Assembly: GCA_905216195.1 (NCBI GenBank)
Contig: CAJMSX010000017.1
Coordinates: 1-62,437, forward strand
Source of the DNA: an uncultured bacterium
Lineage (GTDB): Bacteria; Bacteroidota; Bacteroidia; Bacteroidales; Marinifilaceae
Direction: 5' to 3'
Length of the DNA stretch: 62,437 bases
This document shows, piece by piece, positions 44,668 through 53,344 of this stretch. The first letter of the stretch is position 1. Every line of letters starts with the position of its first letter. Under the pieces are notes generated by a model that worked only from the letters and a program-made list of their open reading frames with translations, made no database searches and was not told the origin of the DNA. The translations under genes were made by a program, and so were the position numbers.

Positions 44668-46065
44668 ATGAAGACAGAAAATCCAAACACACCTATTTTC
44701 GGTACGTCCGAGGAAGCCCGTGTGGCTCCGAAATTTGAAATGCCGGATAAATCTATGCCGGGTGAAGTTGCCTATCAGATTGTTCACGATGAGGCTATGT
44801 TGGACGGAAATTCCCGATTAAACCTGGCTACCTTCGTTTCTACCTGGATGGACGATTATGCGCGTCGGGTAATGACCGAAAATATGGATAAAAATATGAT
44901 CGATAAGACGGAATATCCTCAGACGGCAGAAATTGAAAGACGCTGTGTAAATATTTTGGCTAAGTTGTGGAATTCTCCGGAAGATCCCTATTGTACGGGT
45001 ACCAGTACGGTAGGTTCTTCGGAAGCCTGTATGCTGGGAGGTATTGCGGCTCTCAAACGCTGGCAAAAGCGTCGCCGGGAAAAGGGACTTCCCACCAATA
45101 AACCGAATTTCATCATTTCAAGTTGTATGCAGGTTGTATGGGAAAAATTCGCTATTTATTGGGATGTGGAAATGCGTATGGTGCCTGTAACCGCAGAAAA
45201 GATTACCCTCGATCCGGACGATGTAATCGCCATGTGTGATGAAAATACCATTTGTGTCGTCCCGATTCAAGGGGTGACCATTACCGGTTTAAACGACGAC
45301 GTGAAAGCGATTAACGACGCTTTGGATAGCCTCAATGCCGAGAAAGGCTGGGAAATATGTATCCATGTGGATGCTGCGACGGGCGGATTTATTCATCCTT
45401 TCATCGATCCTGAAACCGTGTGGGATTTCCGGTTGAAATGGGTTCTTTCTATCAGCGTTTCCGGACATAAGTTCGGTTTGGTATATCCCGGTGTAGGCTG
45501 GGTGGTCTGGAAAGACAAACAGTATTTACCTCAGGAGATGAATTTTGCCGTAAATTACTTGGGTGCCGATATTCCCAGTATCTCCATTAATTTTTCGCGT
45601 CCCGGCAACCAGGTATTGGCCCAATACTATCAGTTCCTGAGATTGGGTAAAGAAGGATATCGCCAGATACAGCAAAATTGCCTGAATGTTTGTGCTTATC
45701 TGAGAAAACAATTAGGAGAAATGGGTATATTCGAATTTCTGAGTGAGGATAATCCCAATCCCTTGTTTGTCTGGAAACTGAAAGAGGATCCCACCCGGAA
45801 ATGGACTTTATACGATTTATCCGATGCTTTGCATGTGGAAGGCTGGCAGGTTCCTGCCTATACGATGCCTAAAGCCATGGAGGATGTCGTGATTATGCGT
45901 GTCGTAGTTCGTCAGGGTACGGGTATCGATCTGGCCGACTTGTTAATGGAGGATATACGTCGTTCGGTAGATATTTTGAACAGATTGGAAGAGCCTACCA
46001 ATAGTGCGATTCAGTGGAGAAACCGGATCCCTCAAAAACCGAGGGGATTCAATCACTCCAGGTAA
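44668..46065 (+). CDS. gadB: Glutamate decarboxylase
   Basis: 465 residues from the ATG at 44668. An in-frame upstream ATG at 44614 would add 18 hydrophobic residues atypical of the family. The enzyme converts glutamate to GABA and CO2 with pyridoxal phosphate, consuming a proton. Motifs are SRLNLATFVSTWMDDYARR at the start, TSTVGSSEACMLGGIAALKRW, HVDAATGGFIHPF and the PLP lysine in SVSGHKFGLVYPGVGW. Length and motifs match the acid-resistance GadB class. No GadC antiporter or glutaminase gene is adjacent, unlike some gut relatives. A strong hairpin terminator follows at 46151-46191. Confidence 0.95.
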   Translation: MKTENPNTPIFGTSEEARVAPKFEMPDKSMPGEVAYQIVHDEAMLDGNSRLNLATFVSTWMDDYARRVMTENMDKNMIDKTEYPQTAEIERRCVNILAKLWNSPEDPYCTGTSTVGSSEACMLGGIAALKRWQKRRREKGLPTNKPNFIISSCMQVVWEKFAIYWDVEMRMVPVTAEKITLDPDDVIAMCDENTICVVPIQGVTITGLNDDVKAINDALDSLNAEKGWEICIHVDAATGGFIHPFIDPETVWDFRLKWVLSISVSGHKFGLVYPGVGWVVWKDKQYLPQEMNFAVNYLGADIPSISINFSRPGNQVLAQYYQFLRLGKEGYRQIQQNCLNVCAYLRKQLGEMGIFEFLSEDNPNPLFVWKLKEDPTRKWTLYDLSDALHVEGWQVPAYTMPKAMEDVVIMRVVVRQGTGIDLADLLMEDIRRSVDILNRLEEPTNSAIQWRNRIPQKPRGFNHSR

Positions 46066-46150
46066 ATTTCAGAGGATTGGTTTGACGAAGTGAATACATT
46101 TCCTTCTGGAATTGAATATGTTCGGGGAAATGTCCGATCAGAATACGAGT

Positions 46151-46191
46151 AAAAAGGAAGTGGCGAGGTAACACCCGGCCACTTCCTTTTT
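46151..46191. terminator. Strong terminator hairpin after gadB
   Basis: A perfect 14-base-pair stem (AAAAAGGAAGTGGC at 46151-46164 with its complement at 46178-46191) and a 13-base loop. The arms end in A-run and T-run, so it can work on both strands. Confidence 0.88.
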
Positions 46192-46428
46192 AGCTTTTGC
46201 CCAACGACCGAAAGCAAGAGGGAATAGAATCCGTTCCATTAAAATAAATTTTATCTTTGGTAAAAAAATATGGCGTTTTAGATTCGGGATGTTGAAAAAA
46301 GTGTAATCTTTGCATCTGGAATATAGGAGGTTAGTAAGCGTGATTGATATCCTGGTTAAAGTGGATACATTTGAATAATATATAACCTTGTAAAATAAAA
46401 AGGAATTCTTCATCTAAAATTAAAGAAT

Positions 46429-47667
46429 ATGAAAACGATTTGCCGAAATATAGGTCTGCTTGCGGGATTTATTGTTCTGGTGTTCTCCTGTGTAAAGCAT
46501 GACGATATTTATAAAAAGCCGCAACATACGGCCGATTTGGAAGTTCCGGAGGGTTTTGACTGGTCTAGTACGCAGGCCGTCCCTCTTTCTATTACTTCTC
46601 CGGCAGCTACGGTGGCCTCTTTTTATTCCGATGCCTCGTGTGCGCCTGAAAGCCAGATTGGCGTTTTGCCTGTTTCTGAAGGTAAAACCACTTATACTTT
46701 CGACTTACCCTATTCCCAGAAAGCTATTTATGTAAAATATACCTTAGCAGACGGTACCGTAAAAACGATAAAAAGTAATATCCAAGCGGTAAGCAGAGCG
46801 GTGGAATCGGATGATATTATATTTTTCGAACCTAGTCCCAACGTGAGTAACTATTCCTTGAATATTCCCAATTCCGGGGGATACGGTACCATTATGTTCG
46901 AGGATACCTGGCCCGATATGGGAGATTACGATTTTAATGATGTAGTGATAAATTATAAAATGAATTGTAAATTGGATACCCGGGAAGGGGATGCTCCGGT
47001 AATTGTAGTGAATGTATCTTTAAAAATACGTGCTTTGGGAGGACAGTTTCCTTATGATTTCGGGATGCAAATAGGTACTTGGGGAATGCGGGGGCCCCGC
47101 ATTCCGGCTGAGGATTTGGTAGGGGTAGCGCTTACCGGACGAGATAATGATAAACTGAACATAGAAGTATTGAAAACCGATTATCCCGCTATTTTGGTAA
47201 CAGGTTTACAATCTTTAAGAAAAAACGGTTTTTATAATACGGTTGAGAAAGAGGACGACGGCGTCGGTATCGATTTTACGGTGACCTTAAAAGGAAGTCT
47301 CGATGATCAGTTCCAAAGGATATACGGGTTGGCGGATCCCCGGGCTTTTGACTATTTTTTACGTCAGGAGAACGGGAAGGAAATTCATTTAATGGGTTTT
47401 GCTCCTACTTCTCTGTATACAGGTTATGACCGGGATGTAGCGGAAAAAGGGGGCGCAGTCTATTATGAAAATTACAAAAGATTGGTATGGGGACTGAAAG
47501 CTCCGGTGGAAATTGGATGGCCGGCGGAAAAACAAGATATTACCGGGGTGTATACCAGATTTGCCGACTGGGTATTGTCCGGGGGGTCTCTGATCGGAGA
47601 TAATCCGAATCTTCTGGTATGGTATGATTTTCATACTTCTGATAATTACATTTCCGCCGGTAGATAA
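46429..47667 (+). CDS. LruC-domain lipoprotein
   Basis: A 412-residue lipoprotein: signal NIGLLAGFIVLVFSC with the lipobox cysteine near residue 21. The motif EDTWPDMGDYDFNDVVINYK (about residues 162-181) is the aspartate-rich, calcium-binding-like hallmark of LruC/DUF4842 proteins, and the rest is predicted beta-rich. Such proteins occur on the surface of Bacteroidota and Leptospira; their function is not established. The gene is monocistronic, preceded by the gadB terminator and a -7-like TATCTTTG at 46252-46259 (leader of about 170 bases). It is followed by a long-loop inverted repeat at 47687-47747. Confidence 0.82.
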   Translation: MKTICRNIGLLAGFIVLVFSCVKHDDIYKKPQHTADLEVPEGFDWSSTQAVPLSITSPAATVASFYSDASCAPESQIGVLPVSEGKTTYTFDLPYSQKAIYVKYTLADGTVKTIKSNIQAVSRAVESDDIIFFEPSPNVSNYSLNIPNSGGYGTIMFEDTWPDMGDYDFNDVVINYKMNCKLDTREGDAPVIVVNVSLKIRALGGQFPYDFGMQIGTWGMRGPRIPAEDLVGVALTGRDNDKLNIEVLKTDYPAILVTGLQSLRKNGFYNTVEKEDDGVGIDFTVTLKGSLDDQFQRIYGLADPRAFDYFLRQENGKEIHLMGFAPTSLYTGYDRDVAEKGGAVYYENYKRLVWGLKAPVEIGWPAEKQDITGVYTRFADWVLSGGSLIGDNPNLLVWYDFHTSDNYISAGR

Positions 47668-47686
47668 TATTTTATAGGAAAAAAGT

Positions 47687-47753
47687 ATTCCCCTTCAATA
47701 GGATTGAATGAGTGACGGAAAGTTTAAATCCATTACGGAAGGGGAATGTTTTT
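47687..47753 (+). terminator. Inverted repeat with long loop after the LruC gene (terminator-like)
   Basis: ATTCCCCTTC (47687-47696) is perfectly complementary to GAAGGGGAAT (47738-47747), with a 41-base interior and a T-run after the right arm. The position, 20 bases after the stop, fits a terminator, but the loop is unusually long. Confidence 0.6.
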
Positions 47754-48087
47754 CTGTATTTTTACAAAAACTTTCAGGTATATTTTCCCAGTTTCAGGAT
47801 TGATTTCGGTTATTACCTGTTACATTCAGATTTTATGAGAGTTGTGGCGTTGGGATACAGGTAATTGCATTCTGTTGAGAGTTTTAATTGCAGTTCTTTT
47901 ATCGGAAGCGGGATAGAGAGAAGAACGTCGTAAACTCGCGTCTTTTCGTATATGCGGGTATAAGAAACGGAAAAACGTCTGGGTTAGGAGATGGATGAAT
48001 CTATTGTTAAAATTTGGATCGGTTCAAACAAAAAGATTCCTTGTTCGTTACACTTATACATAAATTAAATAACTAAACACTAAAATT
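47754..48087. other. Intergenic region upstream of the DPS-like ferritin gene
   Basis: 334 bases without a credible gene. A TTTG at 48013-48016 and a weak ATTCCTTG at 48036-48043, 19 bases apart, are the best promoter candidates, but the -7 departs from consensus at several positions. Confidence 0.4.
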
Positions 48088-48600
48088 ATGGCTAAAGAAA
48101 GTGTAGAAATCCTGCAAGGAAAATTGGATGTAAAAAGTTTAATTTCGCAGTTAAATGCAGCATTGTCGGAAGAATGGTTGGCCTATTACCAATATTGGAT
48201 AGGTGCCTTAGTGGTTGAAGGGGCGATGCGTGCCAATGTGCAGGGCGAGTTTGAAGAACACGCTGAAGAAGAACGTAAGCACGCTCAAATGCTTGCTAAA
48301 CGCATTATTGAACTGGAGGGGGTACCGGTTTTGGATCCTCAAAAATGGTTTGAACTAGCCCGGTGTAAATACGATACTCCTCAGGATTTTGGTTCGGTCA
48401 GTTTATTAAAAGATAACGTGGCTTCCGAACGTTGCGCTATTCTCCGGTATCAGGAAATTGCCGATTTTACTAACGGTAAAGACTTTACTACGTGTGATAT
48501 TGTGAAAAAAATTTTGGCAGAAGAGGAAGAGCATGAACAGGATCTTCAAGACTATCTGACTGACATTGAGAGAATGAAAAAATCATTCCTTGAAAAGTAA
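48088..48600 (+). CDS. DPS-like ferritin-superfamily protein (DPSL type)
   Basis: A 170-residue four-helix-bundle protein. Iron-ligand motifs in ferritin order are SEEWLAYYQYW (Glu28/29), EEHAEEERKHAQ (residues 56-67), ASERCAILRYQEI (Glu114 region) and AEEEEHEQDL (Glu-His near 145-149). Cys116 and Cys136, beside the ferroxidase ligands, match the cysteine pair described for DPS-like proteins, which form 12-subunit cages and protect DNA against peroxide. Cys93 is a third cysteine. Bacteroides species induce a similar protein under oxidative stress. The downstream palindrome at 48617-48670 may double as its terminator. Confidence 0.85.
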   Translation: MAKESVEILQGKLDVKSLISQLNAALSEEWLAYYQYWIGALVVEGAMRANVQGEFEEHAEEERKHAQMLAKRIIELEGVPVLDPQKWFELARCKYDTPQDFGSVSLLKDNVASERCAILRYQEIADFTNGKDFTTCDIVKKILAEEEEHEQDLQDYLTDIERMKKSFLEK

Positions 48601-48616
48601 AGAGGCGGTCTAAATC

Positions 48617-48670
48617 TCAATCACGGGGACGGGGCAATTGTGAAGACAATTGCCCCGTCCCCGTGATTGA
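48617..48670. repeat. Perfect 25-bp-arm palindrome (REP-like) at the left end of the RAYT element
   Basis: Bases 48617-48641 pair perfectly with 48646-48670 around the loop GAAG. Each arm contains the core CGGGGACGGGGCAATTG, present once in each orientation. The same core occurs at 49472-49492 on the other side of the RAYT gene. There is no T-run, so the structure is better explained as a REP-type palindrome than as a terminator, although it could also stop transcription. Confidence 0.9.
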
Positions 48671-48681
48671 CCCGTGCCTGG

Positions 48682-49416
48682 TTATAAAACCCTGATTGTA
48701 TAAAATGAAATTCCTGTTATTCTTGCTAATTGGCGGATACTTATAAATGGATAGTCTCTTAATTCCTTTAGAATCTTTTTTTGTGCATCGATGGGTAAAG
48801 CTGCAAAATTACCACCTTCCGTCTTCTTTTCTATCAAATGTTTTACTTCGTTATCCGTCCATTGCTCCATTTGTTCGATATCCATATATTGCTCTTTATC
48901 CTGTTGGCCCATATAAGCTTCAAAATCTTCTTCCCGGTCGAAAAACAGGTTCAGAAATTCAGTGCAAACAAAGGTGTTTGAAGCCCGGAAGTAGACGTTA
49001 TAACTGCTCCAATTATAAGAAGAGACGGTTTTACATAAGCCAGCTTTCAACGGATTTTGCAAAATATAACGAAAACACCGTAGCAAATACCCTTCATCTT
49101 CGATTACTTCACTTTTAAAACGATCTTGAAAGAGATAACCCCGTCGCTGGTGTTTGTGATTAAACCATGCTGCATAGACAGAAGCAATACGATGCATATG
49201 AAAACTCAGTCTGTCGCTTTTTACAATTAAATGAAAATGGTTATCCATCAGACAGTAGCCATAGACTTTGAACGATGGGTTTGCTTGTAGACATAAGAGA
49301 TTTAAGAACATTTGCCGATCATCATCATCGTAAAAAATAGCTTTACGATTTATACCACGTTGAATAACATGGTAAACACCTGTAGACGATTGTTGACGGG
49401 CTTGTCTGGACATCAC
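48682..49416 (-). CDS. REP-associated tyrosine transposase (RAYT, Y1/TnpA-REP family)
   Basis: A 244-residue protein of the IS200-like Y1 HUH superfamily. Features are YHVIQRGINRKAIFYDD (residues 15-31), the HUH motif in LMDNHFHLIVK (His60, His62), RGYLFQDRFKS near 92-102 and the catalytic tyrosine Tyr117 in FRYILQNPLKAG. Unlike IS200 TnpA it is long and ends in an extra domain with a helix-turn-helix-like SIRQLARITGISFYTIRVL, typical of RAYTs. These enzymes nick and join single-stranded REP palindromes. Two start ATGs are adjacent (49416, 49413). The gene is intact and has its own promoter touching the right palindrome. Confidence 0.9.
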   Translation of the reverse strand: MMSRQARQQSSTGVYHVIQRGINRKAIFYDDDDRQMFLNLLCLQANPSFKVYGYCLMDNHFHLIVKSDRLSFHMHRIASVYAAWFNHKHQRRGYLFQDRFKSEVIEDEGYLLRCFRYILQNPLKAGLCKTVSSYNWSSYNVYFRASNTFVCTEFLNLFFDREEDFEAYMGQQDKEQYMDIEQMEQWTDNEVKHLIEKKTEGGNFAALPIDAQKKILKELRDYPFISIRQLARITGISFYTIRVL

Positions 49417-49436
49417 CTAAAAATTTGACTGTCTAT

Positions 49437-49467
49437 CAAATTTATGAAAAAAAATGAAAATAACAAA
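49437..49467 (-). promoter_or_regulatory. Promoter of the RAYT gene overlapping the right palindrome
   Basis: Read on the minus strand: -33 TTTG (49464-49467), 19 bases, then -7 TAAATTTG (49437-49444). Spacing and motifs match the Bacteroidota consensus. The last -33 base is also the first base of the right palindrome arm, so hairpin formation or transposase binding there could affect transcription. Confidence 0.65.
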
Positions 49468-49499
49468 ATCGCACAATTGCCCCGTCCCCGTGTGCGATT
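49467..49499. repeat. Right-end palindrome of the RAYT element
   Basis: AATCGCACA (49467-49475) and TGTGCGATT (49491-49499) form a 9-base-pair stem. The 21-base core shared with the left palindrome lies inside it (49472-49492). The sequences beyond the core differ from the left end. Confidence 0.85.
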
Positions 49500-49572
49500 A
49501 GAGATTGAGGGGATAAAAAGGAGGGAAATAAACAGAAAAAAGTAACTTTGCAGCCGAAATAACTGCATACGT

Positions 49573-50286
49573 ATGAAAAAGTTAAACAGAAACAGCATTT
49601 CCACATTTATCAGAAATTGCAGAATGGGGGATTATCTGCGTCAGTTCAGTATTGTGGCAGGAGGTGTGATTGTCACCTTCTGGGGAAGTTCTTTGATTAC
49701 CGAACGTGCCCGTCAGAAGGAGGTGCGAGAGACAATGCATCTCATGACCGAGGAATTACGCTATAACTGCAACGCACTGAAAGATATAAAAGTAAAGGTG
49801 GGGGAGGATATATATATGAGTTCATTGCTCCTGGAAAATGAGCTGGATCCTGTACGTATTCCGGCCGATACATTGTATGCCTACAGCCGCTTTTTTTCTA
49901 ATTTGGAAAATTTTGATTACAGGCAGGATGCCTTGGGGGTATTAAAAGGGTCGTTGCAGATGCAGAATATCGCCGATAAGCGGATGTTGCAGGATATTTT
50001 ACAAACCTACCACCGGCTGGAAAAGCTGCGCAATAATATTCAGGGATATTATGATTTAAAAAAGAAAATTTTTTATGAGATCGTGATTTTTTCACAAAGA
50101 AAAAAGGAAGAAGTCGTGAAGGATGCGATGCGCGATAATTTTTTGGAGGATGTAACCTACTTTATGAACCAACCTTCTTTTCTTAGCTATGTTGTCGTTG
50201 TGCCGAATTTTACGGATTGGGAAGAAATCGGAAGATTGGAAAAAAAGCTGGGAGAACAAATCCGTTTCCTGGAAGAAAAGTATTAG
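49573..50286 (+). CDS. Conserved-type membrane protein of unknown function
   Basis: A 237-residue protein with one N-terminal membrane segment (IVAGGVIVTFWGSSLI, about residues 27-43) and a long, mostly helical charged domain rich in Leu, Glu and Lys. It shows no catalytic motif I recognise. The layout (short cytoplasmic start, one helix, coiled soluble domain) resembles a Bacteroidota DUF (possibly DUF6090), but that is a weak recollection. A TAACTTTG -7 candidate lies at 49542-49549. It sits between the RAYT element and the FtsX-type permease gene. Confidence 0.65.
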   Translation: MKKLNRNSISTFIRNCRMGDYLRQFSIVAGGVIVTFWGSSLITERARQKEVRETMHLMTEELRYNCNALKDIKVKVGEDIYMSSLLLENELDPVRIPADTLYAYSRFFSNLENFDYRQDALGVLKGSLQMQNIADKRMLQDILQTYHRLEKLRNNIQGYYDLKKKIFYEIVIFSQRKKEEVVKDAMRDNFLEDVTYFMNQPSFLSYVVVVPNFTDWEEIGRLEKKLGEQIRFLEEKY

Positions 50287-50482
50287 CAGTATTCATCATC
50301 AAGTATAAATGCTGTTAGCACATTTTTTAAAGGTCAGCACAGTAGTTGGTGTGAGATATCTCTTATCGCTCAGAACGGCCCTTCAGAATCGTCTTTTTGT
50401 CTTTTTGCTATTTTTTTTTTAATATTGCAGAAGATTGCACGGAGAGAAGAAGACTGTGCGTAACATTTTAATATTATTTCTT

Positions 50483-52852
50483 ATGCAAAACAAATACCTG
50501 TCTTTGATTTTCCGACAGTTTTCCCGGAACCGTTTTTATACTGTTATCAATGTTTTATCGATAGCTGTTGCCATTACGATAGCTCTGCTCGTATATAGTT
50601 TTGTGGTGAAGGAGGTGAAGACCGACGGTTTTCACCGAAATGGCGGGAGTATTTATCGGGTACTTTCCAAGGATAAAGCTTCCGAGCCGTGGGGTGCCGA
50701 TCATTGCGGAACGTTGGGAGCAGAAATTGGCCGGCAGGTAAGTGGAGTGGAAGCTTTTGTCCGGTTATGGGAAGTACCTTTGAAGGTAAAGGTGGTTGAC
50801 GGAGAAGCGGACGAGGTAGCGGAAAAGTGCTTGTATGCAGATACTTCTTTTTTCAAGGTGTTTACTTTTCCCTTGGTGTGGGGAGGTCTGGACGCCGATC
50901 CGCCTTATCAATGGGCGGTGATTTCAAAAAGGGCGGGCCGGAAGTATTTCGGAGATGCGAATCCCGTCGGCAGGCAACTTGCTGTGCATGACGACTGGTG
51001 GTTGCCTAAGCCTCAGATTTTTCAGGTGATAGCTGTGATGGAGGATATACCGGCCTGGTCTACCATTCGTGCCGACATTGTGCTCGATTACCGGTATATG
51101 GAACAGTATACCGATTGGAATAACAATTACCAGACGGTGACGTATGTAAAACTGAACCCTCAAACGGACATTTCCGGTGTGGAAGAAAACATCCGTAGAG
51201 CCTACAGCCATGCTAGCCGGAAGTTTAAAGGAATGGTCAAGCTTCAGCCGTTGGCCGGAGTATATTACGACGAGGAGCGGGTAGAGACCGATGCCCTTAC
51301 CTTGCCCCGGGGATCCTTGCTTTTTACCCGGCTGATTGCGGGAATTACTTTGCTCATTTTGTTTCTTTCTTCATGTAGTTATATAATGATTAAAGTAGTG
51401 CAGTCCCAGCATAATGTGAAGTTGTTTGCTCTGCAACGGTGTTTCGGTGCCGGTAGCCGGACGGTTTGGAAATATTTTCTGACGGAAACGGCCTTTTATT
51501 TCTTATTAGCGGGACTCCTTGGAGTGTTGTTTACCCGTATGCTTTTTCCTTACTTCCAGGAGGTGGTATCGCCCGGATTTTATTATCCTTTTCCGCTCAG
51601 TACTTTAACGGTGACGGTTTTTCTTTTGTTACTGGGGATTTTTATACTTTTTATCACGGCTGTTTTGAGTATGTATTTTCTAAAAAGGCTGACCGTTGGG
51701 ATTAAGGAGGCTATTCAGAATCGTAACCGGGCTTTCGATTTGCGGAAAATTCTTGCTTTTGTTTCTATCGCTGTGTTCAGCCTCTTGTTTATCGACGCTT
51801 CGATTGTAAACAAACAGATGAATTACCTTCAAGCCAAGGATTTGGGCTATGATGCGGAAAATACCATGACTCTCGGCGGATGTAGTGTAGATTTAAAGGC
51901 CATGCTCGAAGAATGTCCCGATATTGTGTCAGTATCGATGGGAAGTACTTCTTTACCTCTCAACGGCCCTTCTTTTTTCAAATTGTCCTGTCGGTTTGAA
52001 GAGAGCGGAGAGATGAGTGAACGGTCGGAACTCATATGCGGAGATACCCGGTTAGTGGATACTTATCGGTTGCGGCTGGTCGAAGGGGAAAACTTCAACC
52101 CTGCGACGGAGCCTACCGATGAAGGAATAGTACCTTTACTGGTGAATCAGCAGTTTGTACGGCAGGCGGGATTGAAGCAGGCTGTAGGTACTTTTTTCAA
52201 AGGACAGTTGTTCAATGAGCCGGCCACTACCTTTCAGATTATCGGGGTGGTGAGTGACTTTCATTTCAAACCCTTATACGAGAGCATTTCGCCTCTTGTT
52301 ATTTGTTACAGCAAGGGATCGAGTAGTGGCGGATATTTGAATAACGATCAGACGACTATCCGATATGTATCAGGTAAACAGGGAGAAGTGATCAAATATT
52401 TGCAGGATCATCAGATCGAAGGTTTTTATGCCTATGACTACAACCGGCTTTACGGAAAGGAAAAATCGTTTATCCGTCTGATCAATATCACAGCCTGTAT
52501 TGCTTTGCTGATCGGTGGATTCGGGATATTTGCCTTTGCGGTATTTTATGCTGCGAGCCGGAAAAAAGAAGTGGCCCTACGTAAAATCAGCGGAGGAACG
52601 GAATGGGAAATTCAGCGGCTGCTTCACCGCGAGTTTGTAAAAATTACGTTAGTGGCTTGTATCGTTACCATGCCTGTGGCTTATTATTTAATTCATAGCT
52701 GGTTGCAGAAGTTCGCTTACCGGGGCACGGTGGATGGGTATGTGTTTGTGGGAGCATTGCTGTTGTGTTTGGTGCTTGTGGTCCTTGTTATCACCTGGCA
52801 GATTCGTCACATCACCCGGATTAACCCCGCGGAATGTCTGAAAGAAGAATAA
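50483..52852 (+). CDS. FtsX/MacB-type ABC transporter permease, stand-alone
   Basis: About 789 residues from the ATG at 50483. The frame opens at 50435, but the later ATG starts the usual NKYLSLIFRQFSRNRFYTVI segment. A first membrane helix (INVLSIAVAITIALLVYSF) is followed by a periplasmic MacB-like domain, three FtsX helices, a second helix plus periplasmic domain, and a final FtsX unit (ITACIALLIGGFGIFAFAVF, REFVKITLVACIVTMPVAYYL). This double-FtsX layout is common in Bacteroidota. The ATPase partner is not encoded nearby, so its function in lipoprotein, peptide or stress handling is unknown. The gene lies about 150 bases after the preceding small membrane protein gene. Confidence 0.85.
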   Translation: MQNKYLSLIFRQFSRNRFYTVINVLSIAVAITIALLVYSFVVKEVKTDGFHRNGGSIYRVLSKDKASEPWGADHCGTLGAEIGRQVSGVEAFVRLWEVPLKVKVVDGEADEVAEKCLYADTSFFKVFTFPLVWGGLDADPPYQWAVISKRAGRKYFGDANPVGRQLAVHDDWWLPKPQIFQVIAVMEDIPAWSTIRADIVLDYRYMEQYTDWNNNYQTVTYVKLNPQTDISGVEENIRRAYSHASRKFKGMVKLQPLAGVYYDEERVETDALTLPRGSLLFTRLIAGITLLILFLSSCSYIMIKVVQSQHNVKLFALQRCFGAGSRTVWKYFLTETAFYFLLAGLLGVLFTRMLFPYFQEVVSPGFYYPFPLSTLTVTVFLLLLGIFILFITAVLSMYFLKRLTVGIKEAIQNRNRAFDLRKILAFVSIAVFSLLFIDASIVNKQMNYLQAKDLGYDAENTMTLGGCSVDLKAMLEECPDIVSVSMGSTSLPLNGPSFFKLSCRFEESGEMSERSELICGDTRLVDTYRLRLVEGENFNPATEPTDEGIVPLLVNQQFVRQAGLKQAVGTFFKGQLFNEPATTFQIIGVVSDFHFKPLYESISPLVICYSKGSSSGGYLNNDQTTIRYVSGKQGEVIKYLQDHQIEGFYAYDYNRLYGKEKSFIRLINITACIALLIGGFGIFAFAVFYAASRKKEVALRKISGGTEWEIQRLLHREFVKITLVACIVTMPVAYYLIHSWLQKFAYRGTVDGYVFVGALLLCLVLVVLVITWQIRHITRINPAECLKEE

Positions 52853-52904
52853 TTCAGGAATATATCGGGGGAGGTTGGATGGGGTCTCTGTCAGAATAAC
52901 CTAA

Positions 52905-53177
52905 AAACATATATTGATCGGTCTGGATGTCTCCGGGATCGTGGCGCTTCATCCGGTTTCCCCGACTGAAGGCAAACAAAATCCAGTACAACAAACCGAT
53001 CGGCCGGAGCGTAGAGTTGACGACCGGTACTACTGTGCTTCCGGGGACGGGATCGGAGACCACTCTATGGTGGGAGCCGGTAGCAGAGTGGCAGAGGAGG
53101 TAGAAGTAAATACGATTGTGGTTGGCTCTGCTGCCCGTGTCTTCAGAAACATTACTGAAGAGGATGACCCTTGGTAG
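52905..53177 (+). pseudogene. Decayed remnant of a hexapeptide-repeat (maltose O-acetyltransferase-like) acetyltransferase
   Basis: Three pieces align with the C-terminal left-handed beta-helix of LbH acetyltransferases, but in two frames. GIVALHPVSPTEGK (frame starting at 52914) matches the HP-x-x-P region. YNKPIGRSVELTTGTTVLPG (frame starting at 52981) matches the KPI...G-VTVLPG region. IGDHSMVGAGSRVAEEVEVN and TIVVGSAARVFRNITEE (first frame again, to the TAG at 53175) match the final coils and C-terminus. Two compensating frame changes near 52978 and 53046 therefore scramble the middle. The N-terminal two thirds are missing. The apparent 87-residue reading frame is not a working protein. 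Confidence 0.75.
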
Positions 53178-53233
53178 GATGGTGGCAAGGAAATTCCCCA
53201 GGCGATGATCTACAAGTAAATGTTTAAAGATTA

Positions 53234-53264
53234 ATAGCTCGTGGTCACGAGTCTTTCGGGCTAT
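53234..53264. repeat. Compound inverted repeat upstream of a small membrane-protein gene
   Basis: CTCGTG (53238-53243) and CACGAG (53246-53251) flank GT, and an outer pair ATAGC (53234-53238) and GCTAT (53260-53264) encloses them asymmetrically. There is no T-run. It could be an operator or a remnant. Confidence 0.4.
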
Positions 53265-53344
53265 AGGTGTATGTTCGAGGAGGATTTTTTATTGTATTGG
53301 CAAAAACAGTATAAACAGAATGCAGGGAGTGCCATTTAAAAGAC

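Larger units (their letters stand above)
48617..49499 (-). mobile_element. RAYT gene with flanking matching palindromes (REP-associated element)
   Basis: About 883 bases bounded by structures sharing one 21-base core (48622-48642, inverted near 48645-48665, and inverted again at 49472-49492). The enclosed gene encodes a single-strand transposase of the REP-associated tyrosine type. No target duplication is expected for this class and none was identified. Whether the unit is mobile or a resident RAYT that mobilises REPs elsewhere cannot be told from one copy. Confidence 0.75.

Noticed and set aside
52914..53177. 87-codon plus-strand frame taken as an intact small protein
   Set aside because: Its conserved pieces are in two different frames, so it is a damaged acetyltransferase remnant, not a gene.
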